A DNA stretch of 64,000 nt from Ptiloglossa arizonensis (lineage: Eukaryota > Arthropoda > Insecta > Hymenoptera > Colletidae): positions 744,001 through 808,000 of the forward strand of contig NW_027478401.1 of assembly GCF_051014685.1 (NCBI RefSeq), given 5' to 3'. Under the pieces are notes generated by a model. That model was not told where the DNA came from, did not search any database, and saw only the letters and a program-made list of their open reading frames with translations. Below are positions 11,901 through 24,271 of this stretch, one piece after another; the stretch's first letter is position 1; every line of letters begins with the position of its first letter. Position numbers and translations under genes: made by a program.

Positions 11901-14135
11901 TCGTTACTCCGTTTCTTCATTCGCTTCTCCGTTTCTCTCTTTGTTTCTCCGTTTCTTTCTTCGTTTCTCCGTTTATTTCTTCGTTTCTCCATTTATTTCT
12001 CCGTTTCTCTCTTTGTTTCTCCGTTTCTTTCTTCGTTTCTCCGTTTATATTTTCGTTTCTCCATTTATTTCTCCGTTTCTCCGTTTCTTTCTTCGTTTCT
12101 CCGTTTCTTTGTTCGTTTCTCCGTTTCATTGAACGTTTCTCCGTTTCTTTCCCCGTTTCTCGGTTTATTTCTTCGTTTCTCCATTCATTTCTCCGATTCT
12201 CCATTTATTTCTCCGTTTCTCCGTTTCATTCTTCGTTTCTGCGTTTCTTTATTCGTTACTCTGTTTCTTTCTTCGTTTCTCCGTTTGTTTCTTCGTTTCC
12301 CCACTTATTTCTCCGTTTCTCCGTTTCTATCTTCGTTTCTCCGTTTCTTTGTTCGTTTCTCCGTTTCTCGGTTTATTTCTTGGTTTCTCCATTTATTTCT
12401 TCGTTTCTCCGTTTCTTTCTTCGTTTCTTCGTTTCTTTCTTCGTTACTCTGTTTCTTTCTTCGTTTCTCAGTTTCTTTCTTCGTTTCTCAGTTACTTTCT
12501 TCGTTTCTCCGTTTCTTTCTTCGTTTCTCCGTTTCTTTCTTCGTTTCTCCTTTCTGTCATCGTTTCTTCGTTTCTCCGTTTCTTTGTTGGTTTATCCGTT
12601 TCTTTCTTTGTTTCTCCGTTTGTTTCTTCGTTTCTGCATTTATTTCTCCGTTTCTCCGTTTCTTCCTTCGTTTACCGTTTCTCTCTTTGTTTCTCCGTTT
12701 CTTTCTTCGTTTCTCCGTTTATTTCTTCTTTTCTCCATTTATTTCTCCGTTTCTCCGTTTCTTTCTTCGTTTCTCCGTTTCTTTGTTCGTTTCTCCGTTT
12801 CATTGATCGTTTCTCCGTTTCTTTCCCCGTTTCTCGGTTTATTTCTTCGTTTCTTTCTTCGTTACTCCGTTTCTTCCTTCGTTTCTCCGTTTCTCTCTTC
12901 CTTTCTCCGTTTCTTTCTCCGTTTCTCCGTTTCTCTCTTCCTTTCTCCGTTTCTTTCTCCGTTTCTCCGTTTCTTTCTTCGTTTCTCCGTTTCTTTGTTC
13001 GTTTCTCCGTTTGTTTCTCCGTTTCTCGGTTTATTCCTTCGTTTCTCCATTTATTTCTTCGTTTCTCCGTTTCTTTCTTCGTTTCTTCGTTTCTTTCTTC
13101 GTTACTCTGTTTCTTTCAACGTTTCTCCGTTTCTTTCTTCGTTTCTCCGTTTGTTTCTTCGTTTCTGCATTTATTTCTCCGTTTCTCCGTTTCTTTGTTC
13201 GTTTCTCCATTTGTTTCTCCGTTTCTCGGTTTATTCCTTCGTTTCTCCATTTATTTCTCCGTTTCTCCGTCCCTTTCTTCGTTTCTCCGTTTGTTTCTTT
13301 GTTTCTGCATTTATTTCTCCGTTTCTCCGTTTCTTTGTTCGTTTCTCCGTTTGTTTCTCCGTTTCTCGGTTTATTCCTTCGTTTCTCCATTTATTTCTCC
13401 GATTCTCAGCTTCTTTCTTCGTTTTTTCGTTTCTTTCTTCGTTACTCTGTTTCTTTCTTCGTTTCTCAGTTTCTTTCTTCGTTTCTCAGTTTCTTTCTTC
13501 GTTTCTCCGTATCTTTCTTCGTTCTCCGTTTCTTTCTTCGTTTCTCCTTTCTTTCACCTTTTCTTCGTTTCTCCGTTTCTTTCTTCGTTTCTCCGTTTAT
13601 ATCTTCGTTTCTCCATTTATTTCTCCGTTTCTCCGTCCCTTTCTTCGCTTCTCCGTTTCTTTGTTCGTTTCTCCGTTTCTTTCTTCGTTTCTCCGTTTCT
13701 TTGTTGGTTTATCCGTTTCTTTCTTTGTTTCTCCGTTTGTTTCTTCATTTCTCCGTATATTTCTTCGTTTCTCCGTTTCATTCTTCGTTTCTGCGTTTCT
13801 TTGTTCGTTTCTCCGTTTCTTTCTTCGTATCTCCGTTTCATTCTTCGTTTCTCCGTTTCTTTCTTCGTTTCTCCGTTTCTTTGTTCGTTACTCCGTTTCT
13901 TTCTTCGTTTCTTTCTTCGTTACTCTGTTTCTTTCTTCGTTTCTCCATTTCTTTCTTCGTTTCTCCGTTTCTCCGTTTGTTTCTTCGTTTCGCCATTTAT
14001 TTCTCCATTTCTCCGTTTCTTTCTTCGTTTCTCCGTTTCTTTCTTCGTTTCTCCATTTATTTCTCCGTTTCTCCGTCCCTTTCTTCGTTCCTCCGTTTCT
14101 TTGTTCGTTTCTCCGTTTCTTTGTTCGTTTCTCCG

Positions 14136-17100
14136 TTTCTTTCTTCGTTTCTCCGTGTCTTTCTTCGTTTCTCCGTTTGTTTCTTCGTTTCGCCATTTAT
14201 TTCTCCGTTTCTCCGTTTCTTTCTCCGTTTCTCCGTTTCTTTCTCCGTTTCTCCGTTTCTTTCTTCGTTTCTCCGTTTATTTCTTCGTTTCTCCATTTAT
14301 TTCTCCGTTTCTCCGTCCCTTTCTTCGTTCCTCCGTTTCTTTGTTCGTTTCTCCGTTTCTTTGTTCGTTTCTCCGTTTCTTTCTTCGTTTCTTCGTTTCT
14401 TTCTTCGTTACTCTGTTTCTTTCTTCGTTTCTCCTATTCTGTCTTCGTTTCTCCGTTTCTTTCTTCGTTTCTGCGTTTCTTTCTTCGTTTCTCCGTTTCT
14501 TTCTTCGTTTCTCCGTTCCTTTGTTCGTTTCCCGGTTTCTTTGTTCGTTTCTCCGTTTCATTGATCGTTTCTCCGTTTCTCGGTTTATTTCTTCGGGTCT
14601 CCATTTGTTTCTCCGATTCTCCGTTTCTTTCTTCGTTTCTTCGTTTCTTTCTTCGTTACTCCGTTTCTTCCTTCGTTTCTCCGTTTCTCTCTTTGTTTCT
14701 CCGTTTCTTTCTTCGTTTCTCCGTTTCTTTCTTCGTTTCTCCGTTTATTTCTTCGTTTCTCCATTTATTTCTCCGTTTCTCCGTTTCTTTCTTCGTTTCT
14801 CCGTTTCATTGATCGTTTCTCCGTTTCTTTCTCCGTTTCTCGGTTTATTTCTTCGTGTCTCCATTTGTTTCTTCGTTTCTCCATTTATTTCTCCGTTTCT
14901 CCGTATCTTTCTTCGATTCCCCGTTTCTTTCTTCGTTTCTCCGTTTGTTTCTCCGTTTCTCGGTTTATTCCTTCGTTTCTCCATTTATTTCTTGGTTTCT
15001 CCGTTTCTTTCTTCGTTTCTGCGTTTCTTTATTCGTTACTCTGTTTCTTTCTTCGTTTCTCAGTTTCTTTCTTCGTTTCTCAGTTACTTTCTTCGTTTCT
15101 CCGTTTCTTTCTTCGTTTCTCCTTTCTTTCATCGTTTCTTCGTTTCTCCGTTTCTTTGTTGGTTTATCCGTTTCTTTCTTTGTTTCTCTGTTTGTTTCTT
15201 CATTTCTTCGTATATTTCTTCGTTTCTCCGTTTCATTCTTCGTTTCTGCGTTTCTTTATTCGTTACTCTGTTTCTTTTTTCGTTTCTCCGTTTCTTTCTT
15301 CGTTTCTCCGTTTCTTTGCTCGTTTCCCCGTTTCTTTCTTCTTTTCTCCGTTTCTTTGCTCGTTTCCCCGTTTCTTTCTTCGTTTCTCCGTTTCTTTGTT
15401 GGTTTATCCGTTTCTTTCTTTGTTTCTCCGTTTGTTTCTTCATTTCTCCGTATATTTCTTCGTGTCTCCGTTTCTTTCTTCGTTTCTCCGTTTCTTCCAT
15501 CGTTTCTCCGTTTCTTTGTTCGTTTCTCCGTTTCTTTCTTCGTTTCTCCGTTTCTTTCTTCGTTTCTTCATTTCTTTCGTCGTTACTCTGTTTCTTTCTT
15601 CGTATCTCCGTTTCATTCTTCGTTTCTCCGTTTCTTTCTTCGTTTCTCCGTTTCTTTGTTCGTTACTCCGTTTCTTTCTTCGTTTCTTTCTTCGTTACTC
15701 TGTTTCTTTCTTCGTTTCTCCATTTCTTTCTTCGTTTCTCCGTTTCTCCGTTTGTTTCTTCGTTTCGCCATTTATTTCTCCATTTCTCCGTTTCTTTCTT
15801 CGTTTCTCCGTTTCTTTGTTCGTTTCTCCGTTTCTTTCTTCGTTTCTTTCTTCGTTACTCTGTTTCTTTCTTCGTTTCTCCATTTCTTTCTTCGTTTCTC
15901 CGTGTCTTTCTTCGTTTCTCCGTTTGTTTCTTCGTTTCGCCATTTATTTCTCCGTTTCTCCGTTTCTTTCTCCGTTTCTCCGTTTCTTTCTCCGTTTCTC
16001 CGTTTCTTTCTTCGTTTCTCCGTTTATTTCTTCGTTTCTCCATTTATTTCTCCGTTTCTCCGTCCCTTTCTTCGTTCCTCCGTTTCTTTGTTCGTTTCTC
16101 CGTTTCTTTGTTCGTTTCTCCGTTTCTTTCTTCGTTTCTTCGTTTCTTTCTTCGTTACTCTGTTTCTTTCTTCGTTTCTCCTATTCTGTCTTCGTTTCTC
16201 CGTTTCTTTCTTCGTTTCTGCGTTTCTTTCTTCGTTTCTCCGTTTCTTTCTTCGTTTCTCCGTTCCTTTGTTCGTTTCCCGGTTTCTTTGTTCGTTTCTC
16301 CGTTTCATTGATCGTTTCTCCGTTTCTCGGTTTATTTCTTCGGGTCTCCATTTGTTTCTCCGATTCTCCGTTTCTTTCTTCGTTTCTTCGTTTCTTTCTT
16401 CGTTACTCCGTTTCTTCCTTCGTTTCTCCGTTTCTCTCTTTGTTTCTCCGTTTCTTTCTTCGTTTCTCCGTTTCTTTCTTCGTTTCTCCGTTTATTTCTT
16501 CGTTTCTCCATTTATTTCTCCGTTTCTCCGTTTCTTTCTTCGTTTCTCCGTTTCATTGATCGTTTCTCCGTTTCTTTCTCCTTTTCTCGGTTTATTTCTT
16601 CGTGTCTCCATTTGTTTCTTCGTTTCTCCATTTATTTCTCCGTTTCTCCGTATCTTTCTTCGATTCCCCGTTTCTTTCTTCGTTTCTCCGTTTGTTTCTC
16701 CGTTTCTCGGTTTATTCCTTCGTTTCTCCATTTATTTCTTGGTTTCTCCGTTTCTTTCTTCGTTTCTGCGTTTCTTTATTCGTTACTCTGTTTCTTTCTT
16801 CGTTTCTCAGTTTCTTTCTTCGTTTCTCAGTTACTTTCTTCGTTTCTCCGTTTCTTTCTTCGTTTCTCCTTTCTTTCATCGTTTCTTCGTTTCTCCGTTT
16901 CTTTGTTGGTTTATCCGTTTCTTTCTTTGTTTCTCCGTTTGTTTCTTCATTTCTCCGTATATTTCTTCGTTTCTCCGTTTCATTCTTCGTTTCTGCGTTT
17001 CTTTATTCGTTACTCTGTTTCTTTTTCGTTTCTCCGTTTCTTTCTTCGTTTCTCCGTTTCTTTGCTCGTTTCCCCGTTTCTTTCTTCTTTTCTCCGTTTC

Positions 17101-17345
17101 TTTGCTCGTTTCCCCGTTTCTTTCTTCGTTTCTCCGTTTCTTTGTTGGTTTATCCGTTTCTTTCTTTGTTTCTCCGTTTGTTTCTTCATTTCTCCGTATA
17201 TTTCTTCGTGTCTCCGTTTCTTTCTTCGTTTCTCCGTTTCTTCCATCGTTTCTCCGTTTCTTTGTTCGTTTCTCCGTTTCTTTCTTCGTTTCTCCGTTTC
17301 TTTCTTCGTTTCTTCATTTCTTTCGTCGTTACTCTGTTTCTTTCT
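14136..17345 (+). repeat. higher-order duplication, 1,747-bp offset
   Basis: 14136-15600 recurs at 15883-17345. Marker words match at the same spacing, for example TTCGGGTCTCC (14593 and 16340) and the CGTCCC variant. A few substitutions and one 1-2 base indel near 17021 separate the copies. The segment between (15601-15882) is not part of the pair. Confidence 0.85.
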
Positions 17346-18430
17346 TCGTTTCTCCGTTTCTTTCTTCGTTTCTCCGTTTCTTTCATCGTTTCTCAGTTTG
17401 TTTCTTCGTTTCTCCAATTGTTTCTTCGTTTCTCCATTTATTTCTCCGATTCTCAGTTTCTTTCTTCGTTTCTCAGTTTCTTTCTTCGTTTCTCCGTTTC
17501 TTTCTTCGTTTCTCCGTTTCTTTCTTCGTTTCTCCGTTTCTTTCTTCGTTTCTCAGTTTCTTTCTTCGTTTCTCCGTTTCTTTCTTCGTTTCTCCTTTCT
17601 TTCATCGTTTCTTCGTTTCTCCGTTTCTTTCTTCGTTTCTCCGTTTATATCTTCGTTTCACCATTTATTTCTCCGTTTCTTTCTTCGTTTCTCCGTTTCT
17701 TTCTTCGTTTCTCCGTTTCTTTCTTCGTTTCTGCGTTTCTTTCTTCGTTTCTCCGCTTCTTTCTTCGTTTCTCCGTTTCTTTCTTCATTTCTCCGTTTCT
17801 TCCTTCGTTTCTCCGTTTCATTCTTCGTTTCTCCGTTTCTTTGTTGGTTTATCCGTTTCTTTCTTTGTTTCTCCGTTTGTTTCTTCATTTCTCCGTATAT
17901 TTCTTCGTTTCTCCGTTTCATTCTTCGTTTCTTTGTTCGTTTCTCCGTTTATATCTTCGTTTCTCCATTTATTTCTCCGTTTCTTTCTTCGTTTCTCCGT
18001 TTCTTTCTTCGTTTCTGCGTTTCATTGTTCGTTTCTCCGTTTCTTTCTTCGTTTCTCCATTTCTTTCTTCGTTTCTTCGTTTCTTTCTTCGTTACTCTAT
18101 TTCTTTCTTCGTTTCTCCGTTTCTTTCTTCGTTTCTCCGTTTGTTTCTTCGTTTCTGCATTTATTTCTCCGTTTCTCCGTTTCTTTGTTCGTTTCTCCGT
18201 TTGTTTGTCCGTTTCTCGGTTTATTCCTTCGTTTCTCCATTTATTTCTCCGATTCTCAGTTTCTTTCTTCGTTTCTCAGTTTCTTTCTTCGTTTCTCAGT
18301 TTCTTTCTACGTTTCTCCGTTTCTTTCTTCGTTTCGGCGTTTCTTTGTTCGTTTCCCCGTTTCTTTCTTCGTTTCTCCGTTTCTTTCTTCATTTCTCCGT
18401 ATATTTCTTCGTGTCTCCGTTTCATTCTTC

Positions 18431-21269
18431 GTTTCTGCGTTTCTTTGTTCGTTTCTCCGTTTGTTTCTTCGTTTCGCCATTTATTTCTCCGTTTCTACGT
18501 TTCTTTCTTCGTTTCTACGTTTCTTTGTTCGTTTCTCCTTTCTTTCATCGTTTCTTCGTTTCTCCGTTTCTTTCTTCGTTTCTCCGTTTATATCTTCGTT
18601 TCTCCATTTATTTCTCCGTTTCTTTCTTCGTTTCTCCGTTTCTTTCTTCGTTTCTCCGTTTCTTTGCTCGTTTCCCCGTTTCTTTCTTCGTTTCTCCGTT
18701 TCTTTGTTGGTTTATCCGTTTCTTTCTTTGTTTCTCCGTTAGTTTCTTCATTTCTCCGTATATTTCTTCGTGTCTCCGTTTCATTCTTCGTTTCGGCGTT
18801 TCTTTGTTCGTTTCTCCGTTTCTTTCTTCGTATCTCCGTTTCTTTCTTCGTTTCTCCGTTTCTTTGTTCGTTTCCCCGTTTCTTTCTTCGTTTCTCCGTT
18901 TCTTTCTTCGTTTGTCCGTTTCTTTCTTCGTTACTCTGTTTCTTTCTTCGTTTCTCCGTTTCTTTCTTCGTATCTCCGTTTCTTTCTTCGTTTCTCCGTT
19001 TGTTTCTTCGTTTCGCCATTTATTTCTCCGTTTCTCCGTTTCTTTCTTCGTTTCTACGTTTCTTTGTTCGTTTCTCCTTTCTTTCATCGTTTCTTCGTTT
19101 CTCCGTTTCTTCCTTCGTTTCTCCGTTTATATCTTCGTTTCTCCATTTATTTCTCCGTTTCTTTCTTCGTTTCTCCATTTATTTCTCCGTTTCTTTCTTC
19201 GTTTCTCCGTTTCTTCCTTCGTTTCTCCGTTTCTATGTTCGTTTCTCCGTTTCTTTCTTCGTTTCTCCGTTTCTTTGTTGGTTTATCCGTTTCTTTCTTT
19301 GTTTCTCCGTTAGTTTCTTCATTTCTCCGTATATTTCTTCGTGTCTCCGTTTCTTTCTTCGTTTCTCCGTTTCTTCCATCGTTTCTCCGTTTCTTTGTTC
19401 GTTTCTCCGTTTCTTTCTTCGTTTCTCCGTTTCTTTCTTCGTTTCTTCATTTCTTTCGTCGTTACTCTGTTTCTTTCTTCGTTTCTCCGTTTCTTTCTTC
19501 GTTTCTCCGTTTCTTTCTTCGTTTCTCAGTTTGTTTCTTCGTTTCTCCAATTGTTTCTTCGTTTCTCCATTTATTTCTCCGATTCTCAGTTTCTTTCTTC
19601 GTTTCTCAGTTTCTTTATTCGTTTCTCCGTTTCTTTCTTCGTTTCTCCGTTTCTTTCTTCGTTTCTCCGTTTCTTTCTTCGTTTCTCCGTTTCTTTCTTC
19701 GTTTCTCCGTTTCTTTCTTCGTTTCTCCTTTCTTTCATCGTTTCTTCGTTTCTCCGTTTCTTTCTTCGTTTCTCCGTTTATATCTTCGTTTCACCATTTA
19801 TTTCTCCGTTTCTTTCTTCGTTTCTTCGTTTCTTTCTTCGTTTCTTCGTTTCTTTCTTCGTTTCTGCGTTTCTTTGTTCGTTTCTCCGTTTGTTTCTTCG
19901 TTTCGCCATTTATTTCTCCGTTTCTACGTTTCTTTCTTCGTTTCTACGTTTCTTTGTTCGTTTCTCCTTTCTTTCATCGTTTCTTCGTTTCTCCGTTTCT
20001 TTCTTCGTTTCTCCGTTTATATCTTCGTTTCTCCATTTATTTCTCCGTTTCTTTCTTCGTTTCTCCGTTTCTTTCTTCGTTTCTCCGTTTCTTTGCTCGT
20101 TTCCCCGTTTCTTTCTTCGTTTCTCCGTTTCTTTGTTGGTTTATCCGTTTCTTTCTTTGTTTCTCCGTTAGTTTCTTCATTTCTCCGTATATTTCTTCGT
20201 GTCTCCGTTTCATTCTTCGTTTCTGCGTTTCTTTGTTCGTTTCTCCGTTTCTTTCTTCGTATCTCCGTTTCTTTCTTCGTTTCTCCGTTTCTTTGTTCGT
20301 TTCCCCGTTTCTTTCTTCGTTTCTCCGTTTCTTTCTTCGTTTGTCCGTTTCTTTCTTCGTTACTCTGTTTCTTTCTTCGTTTCTCCGTTTCTTTCTTCGT
20401 ATCTCCGTTTCTTTCTTCGTTTCTCCGTTTGTTTCTTCGTTTCGCCATTTATTTCTCCGTTTCTCCGTTTCTTTCTTCGTTTCTACGTTTCTTTGTTCGT
20501 TTCTCCTTTCTTTCATCGTTTCTTCGTTTCTCCGTTTCTTCCTTCGTTTCTCCGTTTATATCTTCGTTTCTCCATTTATTTCTCCGTTTCTTTCTTCGTT
20601 TCTCCATTTATTTCTCCGTTTCTTTCTTCGTTTCTCCGTTTCTTCCTTCGTTTCTCCGTTTCTATGTTCGTTTCTCCGTTTCTTTCTTCGTTTCTCCGTT
20701 TCTTTGTTGGTTTATCCGTTTCTTTCTTTGTTTCTCCGTTAGTTTCTTCATTTCTCCGTATATTTCTTCGTGTCTCCGTTTCTTTCTTCGTTTCTCCGTT
20801 TCTTCCATCGTTTCTCCGTTTCTTTGTTCGTTTCTCCGTTTCTTTCTTCGTTTCTCCGTTTCTTTCTTCGTTTCTTCATTTCTTTCGTCGTTACTCTGTT
20901 TCTTTCTTCGTTTCTCCGTTTCTTTCTTCGTTTCTCCGTTTCTTTCTTCGTTTCTCAGTTTGTTTCTTCGTTTCTCCAATTGTTTCTTCGTTTCTCCATT
21001 TATTTCTCCGATTCTCAGTTTCTTTCTTCGTTTCTCAGTTTCTTTCTTCGTTTCTCCGTTTCTTTCTTCGTTTCTCCGTTTCTTTCTTCGTTTCTCCGTT
21101 TCTTTCTTCGTTTCTCCGTTTCTTTCTTCGTTTCTCCGTTTCTTTCTTCGTTTCTCCTTTCTTTCATCGTTTCTTCGTTTCTCCGTTTCTTTCTTCGTTT
21201 CTCCGTTTATATCTTCGTTTCACCATTTATTTCTCCGTTTCTTTCTTCGTTTCTTCGTTTCTTTCTTCG
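18431..21269 (+). repeat. higher-order tandem duplication, 1,429-bp period
   Basis: 18431-19859 and 19860-21269 are consecutive near-identical copies. They share the GTTTCTACG pair, TTGTTGGTTTATCCG, CTTCGTGTCTCC and the TTTCGTCGTTACTCTG marker at a constant 1,429-base offset. They part company at about 19840/21269. A partial third copy lies 2,105 bases beyond the second (about 22122-22553 against 20017-20448). Confidence 0.85.
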
Positions 21270-22828
21270 TTTCTGCGTTTCTTTCTTCGTTTCTCCGCTT
21301 CTTTCTTCGTTTCTCCGTTTCTTTCTTCATTTCTCCGTTTCTTCCTTCGTTTCTCCGTTTCATTCTTCGTTTCTCCGTTTCTTTGTTGGTTTATCCGTTT
21401 CTTTCTTTGTTTCTCCGTTTGTTTCTTCATTTCTCCGTATATTTCTTCGTTTCTCCGTTTCATTCTTCGTTTCTTTGTTCGTTTCTCCGTTCATATCTTC
21501 GTTTCTCCATTTATTTCTCCGTTTCTTTCTTCGTTTCTCCGTTTCTTTCTTCGTTTCTGCGTTTCTTTGTTCGTTTCTCCGTTTCTTTCTTCGTTTCTCC
21601 ATTTCTTTCTTCGTTTCTTCGTTTCTTTCTTCGTTACTCTATTTCTTTCTTCGTTTCTCCGTTTCTTTCTTCGTTTCTCCGTTTGTTTCTTCGTTTCTGC
21701 ATTTATTTCTCCGTTTCTTTGTTCGTTTCTCCGTTTGTTTGTCCGTTTCTCGGTTTATTCCTTCGTTTCTCCATTTATTTCTCCGATTCTCAGTTTCTTT
21801 CTTCGTTTCTCAGTTTCTTTCTTCGTTTCTCAGTTTCTTTCTACGTTTCTCCGTTTCTTTCTTCGTTTCGGCGTTTCTTTGTTCGTTTCCCCGTTTCTTT
21901 CTTCGTTTCTCCGTTTCTTTCTTCATTTCTCCGTATATTTCTTCGTGTCTCCGTTTCATTCTTCGTTTCTGCGTTTCTTTGTTCGTTTCTCCGTTTGTTT
22001 CTTCGTTTCGCCATTTATTTCTCCGTTTCTACGTTTCTTTCTTCGTTTCTACGTTTCTTTGTTCGTTTCTCCTTTCTTTCATCGTTTCTTCGTTTCTCCG
22101 TTTCTTTCTTCGTTTCTCCGTTTATATCTTCGTTTCTCCATTTATTTCTCCGTTTCTTTCTTCGTTTCTCCGTTTCTTTCTTCGTTTCTCCGTTTCTTTG
22201 CACGTTTCCCCGTTTCTTTCTTCGTTTCTCCGATTCTCTGTTGGTTTATCCGTTTCTTTCTTTGTTTCTCCGTTAGTTTCTTCATTTCTCCGTATATTTC
22301 TTCGTGTCTCCGTTTCATTCTTCGTTTCTGCGTTTCTTTGTTCGTTTCTCCGTTTCTTTCTTCGTATCTCCGTTTCTTTCTTCGTTTCTCCGTTTCTTTG
22401 TTCGTTTCCCCGTTTCTTTGTTCGTTTCTCCGTTTCTTTCTTCGTTTGTCCGTTTCTTTCTTCGTTACTCTGTTTCTTTCTTCGTTTCTCCGTTTCTTTC
22501 TTCGTATCTCCGTTTCTTTCTTCGTTTCTCCGTTTGTTTCTTCGTTTCGCCATTTATTTCTCCGTTTCTCCGTTTCTTTCTTCGTTTCTACGTTTCTTTG
22601 TTCGTTTCTCGGTTTCTTCCATCGTTTCTCCGTTTCTTTGTTCGTTTCTCCGTTTCTTTCTTCGTTTCTCCGTTTCTTTCTTCGTTTCTTCATTTCTTTC
22701 GCCGTTACTCTGTTTCTTTCTTCGTTTCTCCGTTTCTTTCTTCGTTTCTCCGTTTCTTTCTTCGTTTCTCAGTTTGTTTCTTCGTTTCTCCAATTGTTTC
22801 TTCGTTTCTCCATTTATTTCTCCGATTC

Positions 22829-24271
22829 TCAGTTTCTTTCTTCGTTTCTCCGTTTCTTTCTTTGTTCTCCGTTTCTTTGTTCGTTTCTCCGTTTCATTGA
22901 TCGTTTCTCCGTTTCTCGGTTTATTTCTTCGAGTCTCCATTTGTTTCTCCGATTCTCCGTTTCTTTCTTCGTTACTTCGTTTCTTTCTTCGTTACTCCGT
23001 TTCTTCCTTCGTTTCTCCGTTTCTCTCTTTGTGTCTCCGTTTCTTTCTTCGTTTCTCCGTTTATTTCTTCGTTTCTCCATTTATTTCTCCGTTTCTCCGT
23101 TTCTTTCTTCGTTTCTCCGTTTCATTGATCGTTTCTCCGTTTCTTTCTCCGTTTCTCGGTTTATTTCTTCGTGTCTCCATTTGTTTCTTCGTTTCTCCAT
23201 TTATTTCTCCGTTTCTCCGTATCTTTCTTCGATTCCCCGTTTCTTTCTTCGTTTCTCCGTTTGTTTCTCCGTTTCTCGGTTTATTCCTTCGTTTCTCCAT
23301 TTATTTCTTGGTTTCTCCGTTTCTTTCTTCGTTTCTGCGTTTCTTTATTCGTTACTCTGTTTCTTTCTTCGTTTCTCAGTTTCTTTCTTCGTTTCTCAGT
23401 TACTTTCTTCGTTTCTCCGTTTCTTTCTTCGTTTCTCCTTTCTTTCATCGTTTCTTCGTTTCTCCGTTTCTTTCTTCGTTTCTCCGTTTGTTTCTCCGTT
23501 TCTCGGTTTATTCCTTCGTTTCTCCATTTATTTCTTGGTTTCTCCGTTTCTTTCTTCGTTTCTTCGTTTCTTTCTTCGTTACTCTGTTTCTTTCTGCGTT
23601 TCTCCGTTTCTTTCTTCGTTCCTCCGTTTGTTTCTTCGTTTCTCCACTTATTTCTCCGTTTCTCCGTTTCTTTCTTCGTTTCTCCGTTTCTTTGTTCGTT
23701 TCCCCGTTTCTTTCTTCGTTTCTCCGTTTCTTTGTTGGTTTATCCGTTTCTTTCTTTGTTTCTCCGTTTGTTTCTTCATTTCTCCGTATATTTCTTCGTT
23801 TCTCCGTTTCATTCTTCGTTTCTGCGTTTCTTTATTCGTTACTCTGTTTCTTTCTTCGTTTCTCAGTTTCTTTCTTCGTTTCTCAGTTACTTTCTTCGTT
23901 TCTCCGTTTCTTTCTTCGTTCCTCCGTTTCTTTCTTCGTTTCTCCGTTTCTTTCTTCGTTTCTCCGTTTCTTTCTTCGTTTCTCCTTTCTTTCATCGTTT
24001 CTTCGTTTCTCCGTTTCTTTCTTCGTTTCTCCGTTTATATCTTCGTTTCTCCATTTAATTCTCCGTTTCTTTCTTCGTTTCTCCGTTTCTTTCTTCGTTT
24101 CTCCGTTTCTTTGCTCGTTTCCCCGTTTCTTTCTTCTTTTCTCCGTTTCTTTGCTCGTTTCCCCGTTTCTTTCTTCGTTTCTCCGTTTCTTTGTTGGTTT
24201 ATCCGTTTCTTTCTATGTTTCTCCGTTTGTTTCTTCATTTCTCCGTATATTTCTTCGTTTCTCCGTTTCAT
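22829..24271 (+). repeat. higher-order repeat segment repeated at 33399-34821
   Basis: The block holds the CTCGGTTTATTTCTTCGAG and CTTCGATTCCCCG markers and recurs 10,570 bases downstream. Near 23,970 the offset drops to 10,550, a difference of exactly one 20-bp monomer, so unequal exchange occurred in register. Confidence 0.75.
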
